Source of the DNA: Mansonella perstans
Lineage: Eukaryota > Nematoda > Chromadorea > Rhabditida > Onchocercidae
NCBI GenBank assembly: GCA_037074765.1
Contig: JBAMDO010000114.1
Span: 108,431-172,430 of the forward strand
Reading direction: 5' to 3'
Length of the DNA stretch: 64,000 bases
In this document: positions 11,389 through 22,736 of the stretch, in pieces
How positions within the stretch are numbered: position 1 is the stretch's first letter
Layout: each line of letters starts with the position of its first letter
Notes under the pieces: model-generated
The model's database searches: none
What the model was told of the DNA's origin: nothing
What the model saw: the letters and a program-made list of their open reading frames with translations, nothing else
Translations under genes and position numbers: made by a program

Positions 11389-14300
11389 CTCCATCTTTGG
11401 CTTCTTTGATACTTCAGCATCGACAGTCTCAGTTTCTGATCCGGAACGTTTGAAAGACTGTTCATTTCGTATATCACCTCCTTCTTTCTCATTATCATAG
11501 AATTCGCCTTGGTCTTCAACAGACGCATCCATCATAGTGTCTAAAATAGCTTCCAGAAATCATCCAATATAAATGTAGCTATATTGTAAAGAGTATCTTA
11601 CGATGTTGCCGGACATCCGGATTAGCATTATCACGTTCAGTTTCTTCGGCATTTAGGCATTTTTCGGTAAAAGATTCATCGCCAATCGGCTGCATTTGCA
11701 CACTTGGGACATGTGGTAAATGTCGCAAATTCTCCATTACTCCTTCCCTTAAATATTTTTCGAGTGTACTGAGAATAAAACATGTTCGAAACTTTCACAA
11801 TTATTTTTCAGAACATCCAGTAAAATATTTTGCTCAGAGCGATGCAAAAATGTTTGGTACATTCGCGATTACTATGAACTTACTGAATCTTCGTTAGAAA
11901 TTCAGGGGTGTTTTCATTATTAGCATTGGATGGATCGATATGAAGTCGATAATGCGGTCCGAAATATTCGAAATAATCATTATACGGAAGATCTGCAAAA
12001 TGATCTGTCATTTCACTATAATGAACTCCATACATTTTTTCACTATACTGGTTTTATCAGCATAAAATAATGAAGAATCTGGATGGATAATTCTTAAGCA
12101 ACAACTTGATCTTCTGATTTACCATACATCAACAGATTTAAAAAATCTCAATATAAAACTCCGATAACTAAACACAAATACCGTCAGAGACTTCCATATC
12201 AACAGCAATTGAAGTCTCGTAAGTCCAGCACCGAGCCACATTTCTAGGTGTGTAACCACCGCCGCCCAACATCATTAACGGAATATGACGCTCCCGGAAG
12301 AATCGTGCACAAGCACCATGGCCTCAAGAAAGTTCCACCAAAAGATAATTTGATGAAAAAAAAACGTATTCGCTTCACAGAGATGGCTTCTTTGGAAAAA
12401 ATGAAGGCATCTTCATTTTAAATGAAGAAAAAATGAAGAGCAGCATAACATAAACATAAATTTCAGGTTTAAAAAAATATATTAATTACCTCTCAAGGTA
12501 AGGTTGAAGGTACCTAAGCGATCGCCGTTCAAAGAATCAGCTCCGTTCTGCAAAACTACAGCACACGGCTGGAATGTTTCCATAACTCTCTCCATGACCT
12601 GTAAAACAATAATGATTAACTCATAAGATCAAAAAAAGCTACAACTTACTACATTTGAGCACTTAACATCCGCACTGATTTTTAGTTGAAATATGATCTT
12701 TGACTGATCTAACAGTCATTTTTCTCTTTCACTCTCTTTCCGCAGTTTATGGTATGTTTAGAGTTGAACTAATAGAAGATTTTCTTTATGTTACAGTAGG
12801 TTGCACTGCCCTCTAATATGAAATGAAAATTTACCGGAACAAAGATGCTTTGATATGATTCATCTGTGATGCCATCTCTCAAAGGTACATTAACTGCATA
12901 ATATTTTCCTCTTCCAGCACCAATATCTTTCAACTCTCCCGTTCCTGGGAAAAAATCACCATATTTATGAAAAGAACATGTCATCACTCGATCTGTAGTA
13001 TAGAAAGCCTCTTCAACACCATCACCATGATGCACATCGATATCAACGTAAAGCACTCTAAAATCAATTAAATTATAAAATCGAACATAAAGTAAATGAT
13101 AGAAAAAAACGGTGTACCAAGTTTTTTTTTACATTACATGTTTTTACAATATGATGTCCCTATGCCTAAAATTTTTTTTTTTTTGGTATTATTAAAGCAA
13201 AGCTGCACAATCGTATGCCTTTTTGGAACAGTACAACTTTTCCATTTCAGATAATCAACGTTTTTTTTTTTTTTACATTTAAAAACACTCGCAAATTTCA
13301 GCAGCCATGCTACACAGCATACAAATGATAAATTCTCATAAAGTTATGCTTTCCTACTAACTGGCTTGACAAGTATTGTTGGGAAATTACTGCAGTTTTA
13401 GCAAAACGAAAAAATTTGAGAGAAATCGTGACGCATCGCAGTATTATCATCAATCATAAATTATGAATATGAATGATAAGGTGATTTTAAAAAATTTTTT
13501 AAACCCAAAATGCTAACCGTTTGTGATATTTGAGAAGTTCAAGGATACCCAAAACGATATCATTTGTATAACAAAAGCCACTGGCTTCACTTTTTTTTGC
13601 ATGATGCAAACCTCCCATCCAGTTTATTGCTATATCGGCTTTGCGCTTGTTCAATTTTACTGCAGCTGCTGTAAGGATACTGAAGTCGCGGAAAGCAGTA
13701 AAGACTCAATTTGTGAATCCAAACATCTTCATTAAATAATGCTTTTAATTGGAAGGTGCGACATACCTAAAGAACCACCACAAGAAAGCTGACAAAACTC
13801 AAATAAACCATCGAAAACTGGACAATCTTCACCAACGTTAACTGAAAAAAAACTAAGCTATTTGCAAAAAAAAGAGAAAATATATCTTTGTACACAGTAT
13901 ATTTTAATTACAATTGATTTTCTAAAATACTTCCTACGAGCCCAAAGTTTCCATTACAAAGAGAGCTCCAAAGCAACAAAAATATGGGATGAAAACCAAA
14001 TAGTACAAGATGAGCACTTACATTTCAACATTTGTTTGTTGAACTGTTTTAAATTATCTGGCGTAGCTGTTCGTAAAAACATCATATATTCGTTTGTGTG
14101 AAATCGTGTCATCTCTTCGAATGTTGCTGGGAATGGACGCTAAAGATGCGACGGCTGAGTATAATAATCAAGAAACTCTTATAAGGTGGAACCGAATAAC
14201 TTAACACTTTTTAAATCATTCTTAAGCCTAACCCTAATTTCAAACTAATCTCAATTAAAGAGAAATTAAACACAATAATTATCACTACCATTGCTAACTT

Positions 14301-14787
14301 CAAAAAAGAAAGCTGTGCTTACATAAACTTCCAGATTCCTGTAAATACCATAATTGAGTAAAAGATGATGAGTCATTCGAATGCGGTGAGGCTTCATTAC
14401 GTGACCTTGTCCATAATAATAATTTCCAACGTTCGCTATAATAATACAACATATTCTATATTTTAATCAAAGAAAAAAATTCTCAAGTAATTTCTTCGAC
14501 TGGAATTAAGAGTAGTAAAGGTCGCAATATCTTTATACGCAACCACACGAAGAAATTGATAATAATACAATTTCAATCGACATTTTTGGAAAAACTCGGG
14601 ATATTGCTCACATTTCCAAAATCAGAAAACAACAGGCAAACTTACAGAAACCTTACAAAATTAGTTTCCAGATAAATTCCTAGGTTTCTAAAAATAATAT
14701 GTGGAGAGTTAAAAATGAATAAACTTTTGTACCATCATAGTAATAAGCAACGCGACGTTTGCTATGATCTTGTACAGACATCGGCAT
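11389..14787 (-). CDS. hda-1: Class I histone deacetylase, HDAC1/2 type
   Basis: Zn-dependent lysine deacetylase expected in nuclear co-repressor complexes (NuRD, Sin3 type). Exons, 5' to 3' on the minus strand: 14787-14733, 14435-14323, 14139-14022, 13841-13767, 13668-13518, 13057-12835, 12598-12490, 12322-12182, 11992-11884, 11768-11602, 11540-11389; phases agree throughout (471 codons), and a last short exon is unresolved. Family signatures: RRVAYYYD near the N-terminus, [35 protein letters not shown] (catalytic His pair), [15 protein letters not shown] (Zn Asp and His), [11 protein letters not shown] (third Zn ligand Asp) and [17 protein letters not shown] (catalytic Tyr). The C-terminal tail is acidic and ends KKPKME before a GTATGT donor. 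The two cysteines flanking the third Zn ligand in human HDAC1 are Asn and Thr here. The acceptor of exon 8 (TTGAG) is unusual. Start: the first in-frame ATG 17 codons before the conserved YYYD. Confidence 0.95.
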
Positions 14788-14978
14788 GATGTATGATGCA
14801 ATAAAAGAGTAGGATAATGTCTTTCAATTCACTTTCTCACAAAAATTTCGATATTTTGTGACCTAAAAACAATGTTTGTTATCAAATGATGCGATATACA
14901 TTGAAATAAAAAATAAATGAGCATTGATAATCAGCTAAATGAGCATTGATAAAGATGAGAACAATCATCTGAAAGTAT

Positions 14979-15064
14979 ATCATAAATCACGTGTAAATCA
15001 CAGACGAATATCATAAATCACGTGTAAATCACAGACGAATATCATAAATCACGTGTAAATCACA
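14979..15064. repeat. 31-bp tandem repeat with CACGTG boxes
   Basis: About 2.8 head-to-tail copies of a 31-bp unit with no visible divergence. Each unit contains the palindromic E-box CACGTG, at 14988, 15019 and 15050, within 'ataaatcacgtgtaaatcac'. The repeat lies roughly 200-260 bp upstream of the HDAC start codon, so it could act as a promoter-proximal element. The regulatory role is inference. Confidence 0.85.
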
Positions 15065-15354
15065 CGTACGCGATAAATGAAACAAGATCTTTGCATATTA
15101 TTTTGTAATATCATTGTAACTGCGTAATGCCCCCGCAAAAAAGGCCAACAAGTATGATGGATGAGATCATCGATGAACGACAGCAAAACTTTCGACTCAA
15201 AAGATAGGTCATGTGGAAGACATGAAGCATTCAAGTATACGGTACACAACATGTTAGATGCAGAGAAACAATCAGAGTAACCCTTCATATCGCTATACAT
15301 CTAACATAATCCATATTAAGCAATATTTAACGAAAATGAAAAAAGGTCATTCAC

Positions 15355-15721
15355 AGTATCACGTACAGAACACCCACCTACATCTATATACATACACAGA
15401 CACAAACATACACAGAGACACACGGACACGCGGATACACAAATACGCATACAGATATACTCACACAAATTGCAAACGCAAACGTGCTACGTATGCGTATA
15501 TACATATAGGCATACACAACGTATACACGTGAACACCACAGGAATGTATATATATATACACAAACGCATAGATATATGCGTACAAATGCACGTGAACAAC
15601 ACAAGTAAAACACACATATACGTGTACGTACACATACGCACGTACATATATACAGAAACATGGCACACACACACACACACACACATACACACATACACAC
15701 ACACACACACATACACACACA

Positions 15722-15753
<32 letters not shown>

Positions 15754-15759
15754 TACGCA

Positions 15760-15791
<32 letters not shown>

Positions 15792-15840
15792 TACACACAC
15801 ACATACGCACACACATACACACACACACACACACACTCGT
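15355..15840. repeat. CA / TACACA microsatellite, ~480 bp
   Basis: Long, nearly uninterrupted alternating purine-pyrimidine tract. The 5' part (15355-15660) is a degenerate mix of CACA, TATATA, ACGTAC and GTGTAC. The 3' part (15661-15835) is almost pure CA with TACACA and TACGCA interruptions. Open frames across it on both strands are low-complexity artefacts. Such tracts are prone to Z-DNA and to length change; that is general knowledge, not shown here. Confidence 0.95.
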
Positions 15841-16876
15841 ACGCAATCGATGACACCTGCTACCCTTCAGGAGATGACTGTCATTCTTATCTGAAGTTGT
15901 CTTCTTTCTCTGCCCTTTCTTCAATTCCCATCATCTTTCAGCACATCTTTCCATTATGCATCACTCCTACTGGATATACGATTTTTTTCAGAAGGGAAAT
16001 AGTTAAGGCTTTCTTTTTTTGAATTAGGCTCGTTTTTGTTGAGGATCAGAGGCAGTCCTCAAACCTTTAATAACACAGCCATCAAATCCTAAATAACAGT
16101 TCTCATATCCTCAATACCAAGATCCAACAACAATTATCTCTTTATTACTTTATTATGCTCAGGAATTAGTGGAAGTGAGGTTCTTTGTCATTTCGTAAAT
16201 TAGTCAGAATCAGTCTTTTTTGTCATTTCGTGCTCACAAAATAAGTGTGAATAAGTCTTTTTGTCATCTGAAACTAGTGGGAATGAATTTATTTGTCAAC
16301 AAAACCTTTTAAACTACCATGAATGAGTTTTCTTTATCATCTATGAATTAGTTCGCAAAAATACAACATAAATAATTAGGGATCTTTGCATATGGAAGTA
16401 ATCTATTCCTTCAATCTTTGAGTTTGTTTTTAGGATGAATAATTGACAATTCTCCTAAAAATGTATGAGTAATGAGTAAAAAATAAAAAGAACATACTTA
16501 AAAAGTATACAGTAGATCGGCTTGATGTTAAAGAAAAGTGCATTTATCCGCATATGTTACGAGCAAAGATTAATCAGGGTCAATTATATTTCTATTGATG
16601 AGTTCACTAATTATTTCAAATACTGATGAGTTGAATGTCAGGAACAAAATTTAACATCAAGCCGAATTTAATTTCGTTCCTTTGCTCGCTACATTATTGC
16701 AATAGGATGTAATAATATTCTCTATATAAAATTTATTGTACTGGATCCTACCTTTCGTATATATGGAAAGAACTTAACTGGAGCATTTTTTATTGAGGTA
16801 CAGGAAAGTGAGAGGCAAAAGAAATAGATTATCTTAATCACACAATAATAACAATAATAACAAGTCACAAAAATTA
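15841..16876. other. Intergenic region with degenerate repeats
   Basis: No gene is seen. From about 16150 to 16350 there are four decayed copies of a ~50-bp unit ending in variants of 'tttttgtcat(t/c)', with 'tagtgggaatgaatt'-like interiors. A 16-bp perfect inverted repeat lies at 16517-16532 and 16650-16665. Confidence 0.6.
16517..16665. repeat. 16-bp inverted repeat, 117-bp spacer
   Basis: The left arm 'tcggcttgatgttaaa' (16517-16532) is the exact reverse complement of the right arm at 16650-16665. A second short pair (CGAGCAAA near 16560 and TTTGCTCG near 16681) is interleaved with it. It could be a decayed MITE terminus or chance; no target-site duplication is evident. Confidence 0.6.
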
Positions 16877-19800
16877 TCATGTAACTGGTTCAGAATTGTA
16901 CTTTGAAGCGATACCTGATCGACCCTCTTGCACAGTTACACTTTCATTAGCATACCTGTCATCAAGTCCTTTCCATGTTCTTTGCGAAAAGTAATCACCT
17001 GAAACACTGCAAGTTCAGCAGGATAAGAATTTTTCTCGCTACTATTAAAGTCATTAATTTAGTTAAGTTACAAGAAAATCCTATTATCATTCTAATTAGG
17101 AGTAATTGGAGAGTAGCAAAATTTCGGGAAATTAGCAGATCATAAGAAGACATCAATTCCAAAAAAAGAAAAATTTCACATACTCTACCGAAAAAAAATA
17201 TATATCTACATGTACATAAGGAATGCTTACCGGCTGTATAAACAGATAAGGCATTACACGAATTTACATCATCACTGAGATTATCCTTGACATTCATAAT
17301 GCGCATGTTACCTGTGATTAAGCTCAAGTCCGAAGTGACTTCAACTTCACTGCCTATTTCATCTAAAAACAATAATATATAATATCACTATTAAACGCGC
17401 AGCTCTCATCAACACTTACAACAAATGTACACTGATTGTATAACCAGCTGAAATAGAATGGTACGAAGTATGAAATCGATAAAATCGCAAACATTTCATG
17501 TACATTGATTTTAATAATTACAAGGTTATTACTATGCAAAAAGTTTCTGAATTCTGCAGTCCACCCATCACCCGCCAACCATTTACATCGCGGATTTAGC
17601 GCGGCTTCTGCTTCGAAAAGACTTAGAACGGGGCGATAAAAATCAGAGACGTCCAAGATAATGCCATATGGACAAGACAGAACAATAAATACTTCAATAT
17701 CATTGGCAAAGTTGGAAAGTTTTGGCACATTAATCTGGAATGATAACAAATCGTTATAGAATGTTTGGCTACAGCTAAAGTACGCTTCAATGAACTTTCA
17801 GAAAAATATTCGTTTTGTTTCTCTTACTACTGTAAAACAATATGCCTGGCAATGAGAGAAAAGAAACCACAAGAGCAATAGAAAGCAAAATAAGAGCTTA
17901 AGAAATAATTCCAAACAAAACTTCCGAACTCTGTATGAGTTTTTTGAAGTAACTTGACTTTGAAATAAATTTTGAAACCTGATCTTACCTTGCCAACTGC
18001 TAAAGTGTAACTCTTTTTCCCTGCAACTTTACATAGCTTCCTGGCCCGTTCCAGACCTTCTTTGTATCCAACTAAATCTAGTGTATTAATTACAAGACCA
18101 ACAGTTTGAGCGTCTCGTAATTTTTCGATTAAAAACAGCCGCTTTCTTAAAAGCTGAGTCGCTCGAGTCCTGAAATTTGAACATATTTGTTTATCTGGTC
18201 ATTTCATCATTAATAAAGCTTTGATTATGAAAGAAGAAAATAAAATAAAGCTATCTCGATGTTATCTAAACATCAATAATCATATTGACAATACCTCCTC
18301 CAATACAGGCTAATTTGGCGAAAAATTTTTGCAATTTGTTTCAAGTTTTTTAAGTACAACCTCACTGCTCCCTAAGCCTATTTGAATGATGGTACTTCAA
18401 CATCACGATGAAGCGTCCACGATTAGTTTGAGTTTCGAAAAATGCGGAATGAGTACTGCTTACCTCTCAAATGAGTAATTCAGCGTAACGGGAGAAAATG
18501 TAAAAACACTAATGCAGTTTAAATTGGTCATAAGCCAAAGAGGCAAAAGCGGACTGCTTGTTTCACCAATAAATAAGACTGTCATGTTCTGCTTTCCATT
18601 CGGTGACATACGTCCTAAGCAACAACCTAAAATAAAGAATGCGCTCTCCATAAGTTACTAATGTTTAAGACTATTCGTGTACATTAAATATCGTATTTCC
18701 ATATTTTTCAAAATTCAAAATTTAGCCGAAAAAATACAGAAAATGCATACAATAAAACATACTAGTAGAAGTAGAAGGTTGATTATGTTTGGGATTATTA
18801 GACCGATCGAGTAGTCTGCAATTGAATAACGATTCCATACCAGATAATTTGCTTAACAAATCGAAGAGAGTATCTTAAATATAACTTTGTAATCTTGCGC
18901 ATTCTCAAACAAAATGACTACTCGTTTTTGTAACCTTTTTAATTTTCACATTTTTTAAAATATAAAAGTCATACTGAAATTCCTCATTTTCAAAAAAAAA
19001 AAAGAAAACAATCTTTTTCGCCATATGCTTCGTACATCTGATTTCCCAACCACTCATGCAAGAGATATCTTCTTACTTTTTGGAAGACTGAACTTTGTTT
19101 TACTTCGGAACAAATGATCTGATATCCTACGAATTAACCTAATTAATGCAATTACTGAAAGGAACCTGAACTGTTTGAATACATAGCATCGAATAAAAGG
19201 CAACAGTTTGATTCAAATTTGTCTTTATATTCATGCACAGCTTCCTCTAACTTCTCCCATTCGATACTCATATCACCAAATACAAATCGAGCGGGAATGC
19301 GGCTAACGATCTCACTCATACACGAATCTCCGTAATGAACAATGCAGTCAGCACCACACTGCTCTGCTGCTATTAGATCTACACAACAGCTGCAATTTTT
19401 AAAAGTTCCATTACTGGTAATGAAAGCAAAATAAAATTTACAAAAAAAAAAAGAAAAAAAAAAACTGGATGAAAATGGCTGATTAACTCTCTCTATGAAA
19501 ATGTATTTAAAAGAAAAGAATGTTTTAAATATATATGTCAGTTCAGTTTGAAGAAAGTATTGCCTACAAAATGCTAGAAACTTTGCCAACAAAAAAAGTG
19601 TACCAATCTTGTTTGAATCTATTATAACGACCTGCATTTTTGTCCCACTTCAACATGAAAGATTTTAAAAATTTTATTTAACAATAAAAAAAAGTAGATT
19701 AGGCTCAAATTAACGACTCCGTTTTTAAATTTTTTGAATAATACATACCTTCGATACGTTGTATCAGCTAAAATATAAGTTTTTGCATTACCACTGCACT

Positions 19801-20611
19801 CTTTCTCTAAGATAACAGCGACATCGGCAGATAGAGAAAGGAGATAATCAGGGAATTGTAATGCAACTCGATGATAACCATTATTATTAATCCATGATAC
19901 TGTGGAATCAATGTCGAAAAATATCCTTAACTTAGTATAGTCCATATCCTACAAATCCATTCTCCTCATAAGCAACAATTTCTGTGAAATAACTGTTTGC
20001 ATATCATTTTACAAACTGCTCAGCACCAGCTCATGAATTTTGAGGTCTAGCTTCATTGAAAATCAAAATTTTTACATACAAGTTTAGACATCATATATAA
20101 TCAGTACTTTATTTAAACTTTGTCAAATATACAGCACAGCATGTCCAAATATCTAGCTTGGCCTATTTCTGTAAATGCAGTGTAATAATTTATAGAAATA
20201 AACTCCTTAATCAGGTTAGCAACAGTTCGTATCATAGGGTTTCATTCACTGAGCTGACCAAATCTTATCCTAAATGCTCGTTCGGCCAATTATAACAACT
20301 TTGGAATAATTCCAACGATTTTGATTGATAAAATACGAAAACAAATAAATTGCTTATTTCACTCGTCAATAATTCATATGTTACACATACAAAAATAACT
20401 CTTATAAATACCTCATGGTAAGTTTTTACTAATTTACTTCTAGTGGATAAGCAGTAAGTATTTCAGTTCGAGTTTCATTACTATTCCCTAGTACTGCTTA
20501 GAACTTATATTTTAAATAGCAGATTAAAATAATTAAATTTATCTTGAAATTAAAAAAAAAAACCTTGGTTAATTGTTTGAGAATCTGTTCCTCTGCAGAC
20601 AGCAAATTCAT
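16877..20611 (-). CDS. dph-2: Diphthamide biosynthesis protein DPH2
   Basis: Partner of DPH1 in the [4Fe-4S] radical-SAM-type complex that makes the first step of diphthamide on elongation factor 2, in the cytosol. Exons: probable first exon 20611-20564 (MNLLSAEEQILKQLTK), then 19948-19749, 19389-19166, 18873-18763, 18626-18464, 18169-17989, 17734-17533, 17362-17231, 16998-16877. All junction phases agree (about 460 aa; human DPH2 is slightly longer). Signatures: RVALQFPDYLL, TTYRSCCVDLIAAEQCGAD with IVHYGDSCMS, AGKKSYTLAVGK, NFANDIEVFIVLSCPYG, SDFYRPVLSLFEAE, DLSLITGNMR and the C-terminal TWKGLDDRY with EGRSGIASKY. Cysteines in RSCCVD and SCPYG match the family's cluster-region positions. 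Exon 18873-18763 is easily missed but is needed for normal length and fits phase 1 at both ends. If the first exon is wrong, translation would start at 19945. Confidence 0.92.
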
Positions 20612-22736
20612 TGTTGATGTTGTAGATTTTTCGAGATTGAATGGTAATACACCTCACATTTCTTCCCTAAAGAGAAAATAAAAAGAAATAATTTCGATTT
20701 TCCGGTTCTTCTAAAATTTACTTAGAACAACAGTTAATACATCAAAGTAACCAAGGAATGAATAATGTATAGCGGCCATAAGAACTTATCAAGAACGCTA
20801 AATTTCTTTGTGAAAATTAGAATTCAATCCTAAATCCATTCAAACTTCTCTTCAAATTTCTTTGCAGAACTGTAACAAACTAGCAAAATTAAAAAGTAAC
20901 AAAAAAAAACCAAGTAACTGTGCATCGAGCAAAATTCAACATGAAAATGTAAAAAAATTAAATCGTAAAATTTAAAGTAAAAAACTTAGTGAACGATAAT
21001 AGTAGATTAATTTATGTAGAAAAAATGGAAAATAAATTCAAATAAAATCAGTGATAAAAGCAAAATTGGAAGAAACAAAGAAATAACGAAGAATTCGTGG
21101 ACCTAAATACACATACCACCACCACCACTACATGATCCGTTAAATACCGCGAGGTCTTTCGTATTTTTACGTGAACTTTTCCGGAATTTTTCAGAAGTGG
21201 CGAGTTGCTTGTGTTATCTAATCAGTTTAGCGAGTAGTTATGATATGACTAAAGTTGATTCTCCGACAGTACCTGGCAATATTAAGAATCATGATTTGGG
21301 TGATGATTATAGTACACTTGCCAAGCGATGTACAATATTTCGCGATAAAAGCATCGGTTGAGACATTGAATTTACCGTCGGAAAGAGAAAGAAGTTAACT
21401 AATACCGTATTTGTATAGTTTTTTTTTTCTTTTTTTTTCTTTTTTTTTTTTTTAGTACTGAACAAATTTTCTAAATTAATACTTTGTGTGAAGTTAGCGT
21501 AAGTTAGATTTTATTTAAAACATTTAGTCATTTAAAGATTTTAGATTTTATTTAAAATTAGATGAATTCAGGAACGTAAGACAAGGTGAGAGGCTTTAAA
21601 CCTTAGACAAAAACAAACACGACAGCGATAATCTTGCTGATTTGAATTTAGAATGGCAACGGATAATACAAAGCCTATTGTTGCTAGTTTCAGAAAACCA
21701 GTATATATGTGCGACCTAATGTTTTTCATGTAACTGGGATAAAGTTTCTGGTGAGTTATCATTAGAAGTAAAATTAACGAAAGATTATGAACATACATGA
21801 AACGAAGTATTTTTAGCTTATATGATTGCTTATGAGTCGTGGATTAATGCTTTATTCCAGTTTAACATTCAAGACCTTGTTTCAGTAGAGAGATGTAATG
21901 ACGACGTATTGTGGTAGTGAATGCGCCGAAATGAGTGCAGTATCATTAATATTTGATCAAAAAGTTATTTTTCATTTCGCGAGTTTTCAGAATTCTTGTT
22001 CTTATTTGAATAGTTGTTTTAATATGAACAGTCACCGTAATCTTAGCAATTGTGGATATGAAACTGGTCATAATCGTGCTTATGATGGAAAGCTCGCTGA
22101 AATACATTTTTTTTGTTCAGTTTCCCGAGGAAACTGTTAAAAATTCCGATCACATTATTCGATTCTTCTGTTATTAAATTTCTTGTTACTAAATTTTTCT
22201 TACTTTTTCCCAGTTGTCAATTTGTATTTCAAAGAAAAATATTACATTTTGAATAAGTTTTGCAAGTTTAAACGTTTTAACTGTACATATTTTCCATCTG
22301 TAGTAATGAATGACTAAAATGGATGGAATTTATTGGTAATTTATCGAAGGAATATTACTTGTGCATATAGGAACGACTACTTTGTGCTAATAAGTTATGA
22401 TAACAGCAAAGAGTGAATGTTTAAGATATTTTGCTTGATGTTGTAAAAATGCGCTATCAGTGTTGTGTACATTACATATTGACGAAATTCCAATGTTGCC
22501 TATGCAACCATTTATGTAATAATTACCTGTTAACTTTTAAAGAGCTTTTTTTGTTATTTTAGTCATTTTATTACTGTAACCAGTCATATCTTCCTGGTAT
22601 CATACACTCAAGTGAGATGTCAATTTACTTTATTTGTGTTCACTAAAGTAAGTTTCATAATAATCACAGCACTGATTCAACAACAATGTTGACAACCATA
22701 TATTGCTGTAGACTAATTCAATTTTAAGTTAATTAA
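20612..22736. promoter_or_regulatory. Divergent upstream region dph-2 / pex-12
   Basis: About 2.1 kb between two divergent genes. It contains poly-T runs at 21420-21453 and a 38-codon open frame at 21245-21361 with reasonable codon use but no recognised family. The latter could be an upstream exon or small ORF; I cannot connect it to either neighbour. No promoter element is identified with confidence. Confidence 0.4.

Noticed and set aside
11175..11528. Open frame extending past the last assigned HDAC exon
   Set aside because: It runs through a GTATGT donor into a hydrophobic, T-rich translation with no family match; better read as intron.
15359..16022. Long open frames on both strands over the CA repeat (up to 165 codons, Cys-Val or Thr-His rich)
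   Set aside because: They exist only because the microsatellite has no stop codons; low complexity, no start or splice context.
21898..22140. 80-codon plus-strand frame upstream of the pex-12 gene
   Set aside because: Cys/Ser/Asn-rich with no recognisable family and no clear link to PEX12 exon 1.
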